DNA from: Aphrophora alni
Lineage: Eukaryota; Arthropoda; Insecta; Hemiptera; Aphrophoridae
Direction: 5' to 3'
NCBI GenBank assembly: GCA_963513935.1
Contig: OY740769.1
Location: 34,189,120 to 34,253,119 of the forward strand
DNA length: 64,000 nt
Part shown: positions 46,131-57,184 of the stretch, piece after piece
How the letters are laid out: the number at the start of each line of letters is the position of its first letter
Numbering within the stretch: the first letter of the stretch is position 1
The notes under the pieces: generated by a model
Told to the model about the DNA's origin: nothing
Database searches by the model: none
The model's input: the letters and a program-made list of their open reading frames with translations, nothing else
Program-made: the position numbers and the translations under genes

Positions 46131-47530
46131 TCTTCACTGCATTAGAGTTCGTTGTTTTATTGTTGATCGTAAGAATCGAGGTCATGTGCTATCTTGACTA
46201 TTTCGCATTTTTTTGTATGTTTGTTTTGTGTTTAGTATACAGTTACGCCCAAACGTTTCGTACTAATTATTATGAAATTGGGAATAAGTTTCTTTAGATT
46301 TACAGCAATCGAAATATCTAGATTAATTAAAAAAAAAGTTTTCAGTTTTAAAATGGCGGCCAATCAAATTTAACGCAGGGTTCCAAGACATGGGCGCGGG
46401 CGATCCGACGTATTAAATATAATCTTGTAAACGAAGTATAACGAACACAAAACAATTTGATGAAGCCATCATAGTACTTACCCAGATACTCTTTAAATGT
46501 AATAGTCAAAAGTTGTATTCTTGGGCCTTGTGCGAAATGTTAAATTGTTTTGGTAGATGAAGGGGTTTTTTCCAGCAGGGTAAGTTTGTTTAAAACTGTT
46601 ACGTCGGCTAGGCCATAACGAGCTTCGTAGATGTGTACTCCACTCGCTTCGCTCCTGTCAGTGCTTGGCCCTGCGCGCCTCGAAGCTGTAGGAGCCTCGC
46701 TACGCTCGTATACAAACTTGACCCTACTGGATTTCGTAACTATACGCATATCAATTTTTTTTAGGATATCAGGGTTCATACAGATCAATACTATTTTCCA
46801 TTTATAAAAGTAGTATAGGCATACTTTTTGGGTGGGAATTAACTTATATTACATTTAAACTTTTAGTGTCCTGTCACTAGTAAAAAAGACTTAGAATATT
46901 TTAAGGCTTTAATTTTAAACACTACACTCATTTTTCTGTTTAAAGAACCTCAAGTGTCCAGACCAAGTAAGCATAGATTCTCCTGGTAAGCGTGTTTGCA
47001 CTGCACAGCACAACACAACACAGGGAGGTCTCTTCACAATGCTCACACTGCCATTGGTCATATAAGATTGAGAATATCTGAATTAGTGAATTCACTTCAC
47101 AGATTCAGAATTGACAACAAACTATCTACACAACAGAACGACGATTTTCTCTCTTTCATATACCATTACTACATACTGTACTTGAAGTTACCAGAAGTGG
47201 GTCATTAAATGCCAGCTCTAGAGTTTCTATCACCCTTTGGAGTTTGTTTATCTATTTATTATGTAAAATCAGTGCCATAACATATCCACAACTACAGACA
47301 GGTTCACAATAGGTATTAAAATTAAGAAACGCTTTATAAGAAAGAAATATATTTTCTATTACCACTAACAACAGCACTATTCACAACATTCGAATCTATA
47401 TTCTCCCAATTGACAACGAAAAATAAACGTAGCCTTAGTACTAGTATACCTATATCCAGATTGACCTCCATAATAACCACACTTATTCTACATAGTCACA
47501 TAATAGATCATTTTACCTTCAAAACATATT
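46131..47530. other. Non-coding, with a GC-rich repeat patch
   Basis: 46590-46735 contains CTCGCTTCGCTCCTGTCAG and GAGCCTCGCTACGCTCGTAT, a local inverted-repeat-like GC-rich patch foreign to the surroundings and probably a transposon fragment. The ORFs at 46540-46788 (minus) and 46996-47208 (plus) are not supported. Confidence 0.4.
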
Positions 47531-47535
47531 GGTAC

Positions 47536-49951
47536 TCAATTGGTGTATGTACCACATACTTCTTCTCGATAACCAGAATAATTTTCTTCATATTCATAAG
47601 AACAGTGTCCATTTTCACGACATTCTTCATAACCACAATATTCTTTATGTCCACCATATTCATCATATCCATTGTAATAAGTTCCACAAACTAATGCCAA
47701 CTGTAAACATACATTTATATGTGTAAAGTTTCATTATCGTTTTGGATTATGGGATTATGAGTTAGCCCAATATATACAAAAAAAGAAGAAGAAAAAAATT
47801 AAGCAAAATTGGTCTATATGAGGTCCTATTTTACTACAAACCTACAAGCAACTTATTTCAACTCTGCTGTGAATAACATTTAAATCGAGCATCGTGTTTA
47901 CAACATCGTTAATTTCATTATTCTGAACTAAAAATACAGTATATAATGAAATTTAAAACTACATTTGTTTTATATGTAACATATTTCAAGATAGAATTTG
48001 TATATTTGAATTACTGGCTTACCAGGGAGACAATCTTTTGAATATTTCTTTATGAGTATGAACACAGTATCGCCTAGCAGGTTATTTAAATTATTACTGT
48101 CAGTCTAGCAGTAATTAGAAGACTAGTTACCTCAATTGTTTACTTCGCTCTAAGCAAACAGTCGAGTCCCGCTCATGCCAACTATTTTGCTTTTACTTCA
48201 TACTATAATACATTGGCTGTGAATGAGTTATTACAGAGTTAGTAACCAGAAAAGTGAATAATACTTAAAAGATACTATTTATATAATTGAGCTTACTTCG
48301 CTTATGAAATAAACTCTTCCTAAACATGAATAGTTTTTGATTGAAATCAAGTTTTTAATATCATCGACCAGGTTCATATTAGTCGTTCCAATTGTTCCTG
48401 TACCGTATTTTTTAAAAATATTTATTTAGGACACTAGTCAGTTATAATATCTTCCCATTTCTTTTGCAACGATTTGAGCCACATTGATAGATTAACTACA
48501 TGATATTTGTTCACATTTTAAAACTCTACAACTAACAGACCACATAGTTAAAAAAATACTTCACTCATTACTCAGATTGGAATTTTAAAATGAACATTTC
48601 CCCGAAAAAATTGGGGATTAATTTTTTGATCTACTACATAACGTTGTCTGTATAACGTAGAGGAAAAGGCGAGAAAGTAAAAACCCTTGAACATGTACTC
48701 TTCGTGCTATACTACCAACCCGATAACTAACAACTAAGCAGTGTTACCATCTCAGCGTCTTGTTAAGGAAACCTAACTCCTGACATATTACACTGAAGAA
48801 AATCATCAGTGAGATGTTTTATTTAAAAAAATATATCTTAACTAAATAAAAATTTTAACAAATATATATAAAACTTTTCAACAATTAAAAACTGATTTTT
48901 TTATATGAGCTTTTAAATATATTGTAAACCATTTTGAAGAAAATGTTAAGTTTAATTTCTTTTAATTCTCCATATCCGTAAGGATAGTCTCTACAATCAT
49001 ATCCTGCGCTATCACTACAATAGCTACCGTATCCATCGTAACTATAAATGCATATGTGTAACAAATACTTCAATATTATTCTAGACTTTGTAATATAGAA
49101 AATCAGATTTAGTTGATGTTTTCGTACTAAATATTTAACACAATTTCAATGTATTAGTTACTTCAGTAGGTGTCTGAGCAGTGATATAAATTTAACCTCA
49201 AAGATAAAGATGAAAACAGCTGTTAAGTAAAATCATATGGTGGTGATTTAAAAAAAAAAGAAGAAATATCAGTCTCATAAGATATATCGTAAAATTTAAA
49301 TATTTTATATTTTAGAACTACATAGTTTATCTATTTTTAACGAAACTATAAATAAAATTTGCTTTGAAGAACTTCATAAATAGCTCACAAATTTAGTTTA
49401 AATTATGCATGAAGTTCCATGATTTTACTCTTGTCAAATTTTATTGAAGAAACTATAAAATCTCATCAATAAAGAAACAAATTTTAATTTAGTTATATAT
49501 AATTACTCGTATATATTATTTATTTTAAAAGAAACTATAGTGTAAGTGTTACAATATAAAAATAATCAAAATCGGACGCGTGGAATTTCCTAAACATTAA
49601 AGATATTTGTATCAATATGTAGGATTTAATTCATAAATTATTTATAATTTTTAAAAATGACAGAGAACATAAAATATAAATTGGTAGTTATCATCAACCG
49701 TTAGTGACGTGTTTCTAATTTAGGTTTTGAGTGGAATGGCGTTGGTATTTGTAATGTGATGTTTGCAATCATCTTTGTTTTTAAAAACGATACCATTAAT
49801 GAAATCAACTTTAATACAGACCTTATTTTTTATCGTTGCAGTAATGATTACGTGAACTTGAAAACAATAACAATTACCAATTCATAGTGTGCATAATACT
49901 ACCTTAGTAAGTCTACTATAAGGTAAGTCTGACGATTTCTAACGAGGAAAA

Positions 49952-49983
<32 letters not shown>

Positions 49984-51024
49984 TGATTGCTAAGTTTCAT
50001 TTTATTACTATAGAGATATTTTTAACAAGGATTAGAACAGTATTTAGAGGGACACCTTAAAATGCATTTTTAAATTTGTTATTGAGGTGTAAATTATGAT
50101 GCTAGTCAATCATGTTAGTGAGGAAGGGTTACATACATTATTTATAAAAAAATATTTGATGTAAATTTTATATTGTCTTGTAATGTATAATTGGTATTAG
50201 GGTTTTTCTTAAATACTTAAAAAAAGAAGAAAAAAGGGGGAATTGTATTCAAAATTACTTCAACAACAAACAACGTTGTTTTTACTTACGTAAAAAACAG
50301 ATACATTTTTCATAAAATTGAATGACAATGTATGAATAAATGACACAAGTATCAGTTACAGACGTAGATAAATTATTCCGAAAATGGTATAAATATCGAG
50401 AGTAATTAAAATATATCCCAGCCTAACCTAACCTAACTATAACTTTTAAAATTCGTAAATAATTTGGTTTTCAACTTTAAAACTGCTTGAACGTAACGAA
50501 ATCTTTTAAAATATATTTTTCTTCATTTCATTTAATTTTATTTGAAATAATTGTACTTTATGTAAATTAAAAAGTATAGTCTTAAAATTTGGTTTACAAG
50601 AGGAAATATTATATCGTAAAAATTCTATTGTTGGCAAAAATGAACTAAATACAATAAGGAAAGAGTGTATAACACTTATTATCCGCTTCAAATATGGGAG
50701 TATTATTAATGCCCCGAATTGATTAATTTCTAACAATTTGTTGAATGTTTTCAAACAATGATAAATTCTGTGTAAATGATTAAATTCTAATGACGTTTAT
50801 TTTTAGATTATGCTCAAATTACGAATTTTCAATATTTTCTCTGTAAGTAGACGAAAGTTTGGTAAAAGTTTTAGGTTTTAACGTTGAACAGCTCAACTAA
50901 AATTTAAATAAAAACAACACTCTTATAAAAAATATCGTAATTCACCTAATCTATGAAAACATACCTGAGCAAACGCGAAAAGCGTACAAGCAAAAACTAA
51001 ACAAATTGTTCTAACTGCTGACAT
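47536..51024 (-). CDS. Gene 6: secreted acidic Tyr/Glu/Cys protein (two exons)
   Basis: CDS = complement of exon 1 50965-51024 and exon 2 47536-47700, 74 residues. Exon 1 gives MSAVRTICLVFACTLFAFAQ (20 codons, two longer than the other genes) and ends CAG/GTATGT. Exon 2 follows GTTTACAG, so the junction is phase 0 like the rest of the family; the intron is 3264 bp. Exon 2 reads LALVCGTYYNGYDEYGGHK, then EYCGYEECRENGHC, a Tyr/Glu/Asn part and a C-terminal VCGTYTN. Only five Cys are in exon 2, and it lacks the CCCDP core and Gly-Tyr tail. Joining the two exons over 3.2 kb is inference from matching phase, strand and style. A Tyr/Gly/Cys relic lies inside the intron at 48885-49073. No function is known. 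Confidence 0.65.
48885..49073 (-). pseudogene. Possible fossil or alternative Tyr/Gly/Cys exon in the intron of gene 6
   Basis: The minus frame reads YSYDGYGSYCSDSAGYDC, then RDYPYGYGELKEIK, and then runs into Lys/Phe-rich sequence without family character before the stop. The best acceptor-like site (GCATTTATAG before TTACGATGG) would enter in the wrong phase and hit TAG within six codons. A phase-0 entry needs a poor acceptor (ATATTGAAG). This fits a decayed exon 2 of a lost duplicate better than an active exon. Confidence 0.4.
49090..50960. other. Distal intron of gene 6, non-coding
   Basis: AT-rich. A telomere-motif-like CCTAACCTAACCTAAC is present at about 50424-50439. The minus ORF at 50506-50754 is not supported. 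Confidence 0.45.
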
Positions 51025-51190
51025 TTTGTCTCTTTGCTACCTTAGTTGCAAATCTAACAAATTTGACACGTGTTCGTATTTATACTATACTTTCAAATGA
51101 CGTCAGCTCTTGTCTCGACCCAAGTGCAGCTGTGTTTTGTTTGATACTCTCAAAGATAGAACACACTATGCCTATATTTTGTTATTTCTT
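51025..51190 (-). promoter_or_regulatory. Class-C promoter of gene 6
   Basis: On the minus strand TATAAAT lies at 51084-51078, with an E-box-like CACGTG at 51067-51072 downstream of it. The leader ends GTAGCAAAGAGACAAAATG, like other family members. A perfect CRE-type palindrome TGACGTCA is at 51098-51105. Further up are TTGGGTCGAGACA, AAACAAAACA and GTGTTCTATCTT; the same three words occur in order upstream of gene 7. Confidence 0.7.
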
Positions 51191-51865
51191 GTTACGCATG
51201 TACTGCGGGTAATGTTTTTAAGACGATATCAAATATTTAGACCGCTGCATTATTTATCTCCATTTAATAAAAATTAATTATAATTATTAATAATTTTAAA
51301 AACTGATAATAAAATGTTATTCATTAACAATTATAAGAACACGCAATGGTCTTAATTAAAAGAAAGCTTTAATTTAGCACTCAAAAGATTTATACTGGAA
51401 CAAAGCATAAAATTTACTTCACCGAGTCAAAGCCTTATAATTTAGTGTAGACTGAATTAAAACTTAAAACTTAGTGTACGCTGAATATATACTAGTGTAT
51501 GAATATATGCCCTACTGGTATATTAACAATATACCAGGTGTCAAAACGTTTACTTTAATAAAGGTTTGCAACAATAACCCGTAAGGTCACCAACCCGTCG
51601 TGATGCTGCAACCCCTATTACACTCTGTATACGTCTGGTTGACCGATGGACCCTGCGACCACTCTGTTAATCCCTCACCGACATAGACTCGGGTAACCTG
51701 TTTCGGTAATGAGTTATGTTTTTACGAAGACACAGATGTTTTATAAAGGATTTTTTTTCTTATTTTGTAATAAAATTTGGAACCTACTAAAAAAATAATG
51801 AAAAATAAGATCAAATTCGACTATATTATATTTCAAAATTAACCTGTAATATAGGCTAATAATTA
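51191..51865. other. Upstream spacer of gene 6, non-coding
   Basis: 51390-51500 contains a few units of the degenerate repeat seen at 54160-55230 (AATTTAGTGTAGACTGAA). 51590-51720 is a less AT-rich patch of unknown origin. Confidence 0.4.
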
Positions 51866-51869
51866 TTAT

Positions 51870-52000
51870 AGTAGTATAATTATTTCATCACGAGGACTAA
51901 AAGTGAAGCTTTTCAATACAAGTTCAAGTTTAACTGAGCGAGGATCGAAAAGCTTCTTTTGGTCCAAGTGATGAACTATATTTTTCGTTATACTCCAAAT
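51870..52000. repeat. Fold-back element
   Basis: TTCATCAC, GGACTAAAAGTGAAGCTTTT on the left are mirrored by AAAAGCTTCTTTTGGTCC, GTGATGAA on the right around a short spacer of about 30 bases. The arms are about 35-45 bases with few mismatches. Confidence 0.75.
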
Positions 52001-52452
52001 AATATAAGAAAACAGTTTCATAAGAACTAAAATGTTATAACCTATTTGCTTTCAAATCGATGGTAACAGCTATTTTAACAGTTATTGTAAAATCGAGAGT
52101 ATCGGTTGATTTTATAGATGCTTTACAATCGTTAATTAATTCGTGTAAACGAAGTAACAGCTGATGACCTCGACATCAGATGATGTTTTTAGGCCTAAGG
52201 AATAAACCCAAAATTCAGTATGCTTTAAAAAAGACTAAACCAACTCTACAATACAGATAACACTAAAAAAAACCTACAATTTAGTTTGAATTGAAATAAA
52301 GTAAACAAAATATAAACATAAAGCACACTAATTAATTACTGCACGGTGTAAAAAGCAGTTAGTGCACTGTAAAATAGGTATTAAATTTCATTGTAAAGAA
52401 ATTCAAACAGCCAGTGTACACTGATAAAATGCAAATCCAAAAATGGAGCACT

Positions 52453-52483
<31 letters not shown>

Positions 52484-52835
52484 AATTTAGCGTGCAAGAA
52501 ACAAGTTGTAAAAAATAAGTGTACTCTAAACAAAGCCAGTGTGTATTTTTAAATCAGCATATTCTCAAACTGGGGACTGGGATGACCTTTGGGGTCAAAA
52601 TTTTCAATTTTTGGTTTTTTATATTTTTGCATTCTCTGTATTTTTCTGTTTATTTATATATAAAAATTATTTCGTTTGATAAAAAAATAACAAAGTTATT
52701 ACTATTTTAGTGAGACCGTGCAGAGTTTATTTTAACGTTAAATGCAAGACCTGGCTCTTCCTTGTAACACTTCACTGCTTATAGTGCTTGAATTCTAACA
52801 GTTCAATTATTTAGTGCTCTGCTGCTAAAGAGGTT
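52001..52835. other. Non-coding, with degenerate repeat units and a poly(A) tract
   Basis: Contains scattered units like those at 54160-55230 (CAGTGTACACTGATAAAAT) and an A26 run at 52453-52478. The ORF at 52519-52710 is unsupported. Confidence 0.45.
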
Positions 52836-52838
52836 TGC

Positions 52839-53635
52839 ATGGAAACTATGCAAAACGCAGTTACAGAATGTGTAGAGGAAAATAACGGTGACACGGACAT
52901 AACAGCCATCTTCGCTGGATCGTTGCAGCAACGCGGATACGTTAGTCTAAATGGTTATGTTACAGCTATAGCAGCTAACACCGGAAAAGTTGTGGGTGTT
53001 AGAATATTTTCTAAATATTGTAGGTGTAAGGGAAGGTTGGAAAATAAACAAATATTTGGGCTGAGTATTTTCATCTGGCCTCATCTAATGAAAACCCGAT
53101 GCACAATCTTTGCTCCACTGGGCCTGACAGTTGGTGCAAATATAATAAGGTCAAACACAACAATGAACAGTACAACCATGACAATCACAGACATTTCACC
53201 ACAGTCATTATGGGGGAAATAAAGCCAATTTTCAGGGATCTGGCCAACCCACAGCTGCTCAAAAGGTGTCTGCATGGTGGCACTCAAAACCCGTGCGAGA
53301 GTGTGAACAGTGTGATTTGGACCAGATTACCGAAGGCAAATTTTGTGATGAGAAGTACCCTTGAAGTAGGAGTTTATGAAGGCATATCCACCTTTAATAA
53401 TGGCAATATTACTAGGTGTAGACTATTGGAAAAACTGGGAATCAAGCCTGGCAAAAACTGCATCAAAGTTATGAGAGTTCTTGATGAAAAGCGAATCGCA
53501 GAAGCCGAAAAAACTACAGAAGAGATACAAAAAAAGTGTCGTCAGAAGTAGCAGTTAGCTAAAAGGAAGCTGGAGGATGATTTTGAGGCACAAGAAGGTG
53601 CAGATCGCCCAAGCTATTCAGCAGGAATGTATTAA
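52839..53635 (+). pseudogene. Mutator-like transposase relic, internally deleted
   Basis: Frame 1 (52839 to about 53055) reads FAGSLQQRGYVSLNGYVTAI, then TGKVVGVRIFSKYCRCK. This matches the N-terminal part of the insect Mutator-like transposase domain (family pattern DG.W.KRG..SLNG...I...TGKV..V...SKYC). From about 53055 another frame gives AEYFHLASSNENPMHNLC, TGPDSWCKYN, IKPIFRDLANPQLLKRCLHG, TQNPCESVNSVIW, TLEVGVYEG and ends SAGMY, all in family order. Against the usual pattern, the central part (on the order of 150 codons) is missing, a TAG stop falls at about 53549, and the early Asp of the DG.W motif is Ala. It cannot be an active enzyme. The ORFs at 52839-53222 and 53099-53551 are its pieces. 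Confidence 0.78.
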
Positions 53636-53639
53636 GGTA

Positions 53640-54155
53640 CTTGTGTATTTATATTTTCTATATATTTACAGTGGTAGTTTTTTAGTCGCGATTCCTAAAA
53701 AACCACGTTTTTTTCCACATATGTTCCTTTTTTTCAAAAACCAATAGAAATATCTACACAAACCTTTTTTTTTGTTTTGTTGCTTACACTATTGCATACA
53801 TTTTAAGTTGATTATATGTGCTAAAAACTTTTTTTAACACATTATTAAATTTTTTAGAAAAAAATAAAAACGCGTAAAATTTAGTGTATTTTTAAAAAAA
53901 AGTGTATTAAAATTAAAAAAAAAATTTTTTATTTGTTTTCAACTTATTTTGCAGAGAAAAGTGTAATCTTTCAAGCAAAACAAAAAGCAAGTCTCTAACA
54001 TTAATGGTTGCCAAGCAACAGGTACATAAAGTTAATAAATTTAACATTGTGAGCATAGGGACATCCCAGTCCCCTTAACTTAATATTAGGTACTATTAAC
54101 TGAAATAAATCAAATACTAAAACACCGAACAAAACAAAACACACACACACTCACG
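53640..54155. other. Non-coding, A/T tracts
   Basis: Homopolymer-rich sequence 3' of the transposase relic; possibly part of the element. No gene. Confidence 0.4.
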
Positions 54156-54159
54156 CACA

Positions 54160-55230
54160 AAACAATAAAAATTAAAAACATAAAACCTTTAAAATATAGT
54201 GTGCACTAAAATAAAACAACAATTAAAATTTAAAACAAAAAGTTAAAAATCTTAAAGTTTGTGTAGTCTGAAAAAAACCTAAATTTTAGTGATGACTAAT
54301 ACCCCAGATTTAGTGTATACTAAAACAAAGGCCAATATTCAGTGAAAAGGAAGCAAATTCTAAAATAAAGTGTACCCTGAAACACATAAACTTCAGTATA
54401 CACTGAAACAAAGACTAAAATTCATTTGACTCTAAAACGAAATCTAAAGGTCGGTATAATCTGATGCAAAACCTAAAATAATTGTGCTCTGTAACAAAGA
54501 TTATAATTCAGGGAATACTGAAATAGAACCGAAAATACATTGTCTAATGAAATTTAGGGTAGGCCTACAATAAAACAAAGTTTTAAAACGCATTATACAC
54601 TAAATAATAGCCTAACATTAATTGTACTCTGGGAAAAAAAAAACCCCTTCAATACAATGTAATCTGAATGAAAGCCTATAACACAGCGTTTACTGAAGAA
54701 AAAATGCGTATAATGCAGGGCATTGTGACAGAAATGAAAAAAAAAATATCAGTATACATTGACATAAAGTAAAAGATCATCTTATTATTAAAAAAAAAAC
54801 TATAAATGACATGTGTTTTGAAACAAAGCCATAATATACAATGTACAATATTCTTAAATTAAGAGTAAAATAAAGCCTAAAATCCAGTCCAGACTCAAAC
54901 AACCCCCACAAATAGGTGTAGAAAGAAATAATACCTAAAATTCAGACAATATTGTCTGGGAAAAGAAAGCCTAAAATTCAGTGTAACCAAAACAAAGCCT
55001 AAAATGAGACTTACTCTCGTATTTAAAACTTTACTCATGTATTTTAAAACGAAACCAATTATATAATTTACACTGAAATGGACCAAAACCTAAATCATAA
55101 TGTACACACAGTAACATTCAGGGTATGATGAAAAAAGTCTAAAAATTCAATAAACATTGAATTGAATGTATACTGAAACAAAACCTAAAATTTCGTGTCG
55201 AGTTAAACAAATTATTAACTGAAACCAAGT
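54160..55230. repeat. Highly degenerate array, unit about 29 bp
   Basis: Loosely spaced variants of AAAATTCAGTGTACACTGAA and ACAAAGCCT recur dozens of times (AAATTTAGTG, AAAATTCAGTGTA, CACTGAAACAAAG, GCCTAAAAT). AGTGTACACT at the unit centre is palindromic. Individual copies differ by many substitutions and indels. Outlying units occur at about 51400-51500 and 52240-52560. ORFs in the block are not genes. Confidence 0.65.
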
Positions 55231-55479
55231 CTAAAGTTAGCACATAAACGCTAATAGTGGCGCCCAGAGAAACATCGTAGTTTGGTAGAATGTAATTCAC
55301 AATCAGCTGAAAACTTAATATGCTGAATGGGATTTTTGAAGACACAGTTGTTGGCGGCTTATTCACTGATGGCTACTTAATATAGTGTACAATAATATAC
55401 TTAAAGAATACACAAACCATTTGATGACAGACCTAATTGAAAATGCAGTAAATGAGGAATGCTAGTTACAGTACGATGA

Positions 55480-55809
55480 GACAACGTTTTCTTCCGGCAG
55501 GACGGTGCTCTTCCACATTGCAGAAGAATGACCAGTAATGGTTAAATGATAATTTTCTTGACAGATCAATAAGGAAGCGAAGAGCTATCGAGAGGCCAGC
55601 GAAGTCACCAATGGATATTTTTATGTGGCGATTTAAAATGTCTTGTGTTCAAGACCCCTGTCGTTGATCTTCAAGACTTGAGAAACAGAATTGTTCAAGC
55701 GTGTAGAGCGATACCTCGCGAAATATTACAAAAAGTCAGATTGGATTTTACAAACAGACTCGTTTATTCCTTGGATAAAAATGGTGAACATTTTAAACAT
55801 CTCTTGTGA
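55480..55809 (+). pseudogene. Mariner-like (IS630-Tc1-mariner) transposase relic
   Basis: RQDGALPHCRRMT (around 55497) matches the QDGAPPH motif with the second catalytic Asp. WLNDNFLDR, RRAIERPAKSP and MDIFMWRF match the W....W.PRSPDL.PLDFFLW stretch, but the segment with the last acidic residue is deleted. After a frameshift come VVDLQDLRNRIVQACRAIP and NGEHFKHLL followed by a stop, the normal C-terminus. The 5' part is absent. Confidence 0.75.
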
Positions 55810-55814
55810 TTCTT

Positions 55815-56850
55815 GTTAAGATAACACCTCTTATTATTACTAGTTTTGTTTCATTTTAAAAGGTACTGTACGAACTGGTTAATCATTAAACAATTTGTTT
55901 TTTGTTTTAACGTAGTTTTCGTACAGCTATAGAAAAATTACATTTTAAAACATACTTGATGAACTCATAAGCTGATTTTAAATTTTTGACCACCAAAACA
56001 CATCGTTTGTTGTGGATTTTAATTTGATAATATCTTAAGGCATAGGCACAGATAATACAATTTGCTGCTGGGGGTTGATTGGCGGTGAAAGGAATAGATT
56101 TCGATGTTGTACAACCATCTACCATTTCTGCCACAGTCTACAAAGTAGTTTTGATTTTTTCAGTACTTCCAATCTAGAGTTTAATGTCATTTTTATAATA
56201 TAAACATATAATTTTAAACGTATTCTAAAACCAAACGAGTGAAAGTATAGATTTCATTTTATTACGGCCAAAACTCATACTTTCCCCTCCCCTTCAATAT
56301 CACAAGTCATGATACCCATTACAAAGTTTTGGAATTGGAGTTGTTTGGGGGTGAAGGGGGTGGTTTTGGGTTTTGCACAAATGTTTTATTAATCTCCCTC
56401 TATAGCTAAACAGATTCACAGTAAACATTATTTGAATATCTTTTTCCGTTTAAAAAATAATTAGGATTGGGAATTTTGGAAAAAAAATTACCCGGTATAT
56501 GTATACATGTTGAGTATACATACTAAAAAAATGGTGTGCAAAATTACTTCTAATTTTGAGATGGATGGACTAGAAGTCTTAGATTTTAATATTGCGTATA
56601 ATAATTTCATACAACTTATTGTTCTATGAACAACAATAGATTTTCGAAAACGAATTGGCTACCATTAACCCAAAAACCTCGTTTTCGGATTTATCTATTC
56701 GAAAAATGTAGTTTGTAAATTATCGAAAAAACAGTAGTAAAATTCATATAGATTTTGTTACTGTATAAACGTAAGAAACCTTGTAGTAATCATCATGTGG
56801 AAAGAAATTCAACTGTGTAAGAGACATCTTGCCTTACTTCAGTATTTTAA
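55815..56850. other. Non-coding region
   Basis: The minus ORF at 55907-56134 is unsupported. Dispersed-repeat-like DNA, no gene. Confidence 0.4.
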
Positions 56851-56854
56851 TATT

Positions 56855-56975
56855 AAGAAGAGAACAAGAGTGTGTCTAGGAAAGATGAAAGAGAGGGATC
56901 TATCCCAATAATAGATGAAAGGTGTAGACCAAACTAGGATACCGCGGGATTGCCATAAACATACCTACATACTTC
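56855..56975 (+). repeat. Dispersed repeat R, copy 9 (best preserved)
   Basis: AAGAGAACAAGAGTGTGTCT, AGGAAAGATGAAAGAGAGGG, ATCTATCCCAATAATAGATG, AAAGGTGTAGACCAAACTAG and GATACCGCGGGATTGCCATA give the order of words used to recognise the other copies. It lies directly upstream of a D copy. Confidence 0.7.
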
Positions 56976-56994
56976 ACTTACACACATTCATAAC

Positions 56995-57180
56995 ATCATA
57001 CTCAACTCAAATATAACGGCATAATTATGACTTCTATTGCCAAGTTCAAGGTTATACATACAAGTAAGACATCGACTTGTTATGTTCATTCCCATTATAT
57101 TGCATAACATTTTTTTATAGTTGCTATAATAGTCTATCTTTAGTTGACTTTGATATTTGATGAAAAACATATTATTAGGT
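56995..57180 (+). repeat. Dispersed repeat D, copy 4
   Basis: CTCAAATATAACGGCATAAT, CAAGTTCAAGGTTATACATA, GACATCGACTTGTTATGTTC and TTATATTGCATAACATTTTT match 41840-41945 closely. The minus ORF at 56988-57170 is inside it. Confidence 0.65.
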
Positions 57181-57184
57181 TGTG

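Noticed and set aside
47410..47694. Ile/Thr/Phe-rich plus-strand ORF resembling a membrane protein
   Set aside because: It is the antisense of gene 6 exon 2, whose minus-strand frame has family-like composition, an acceptor and a proper stop.
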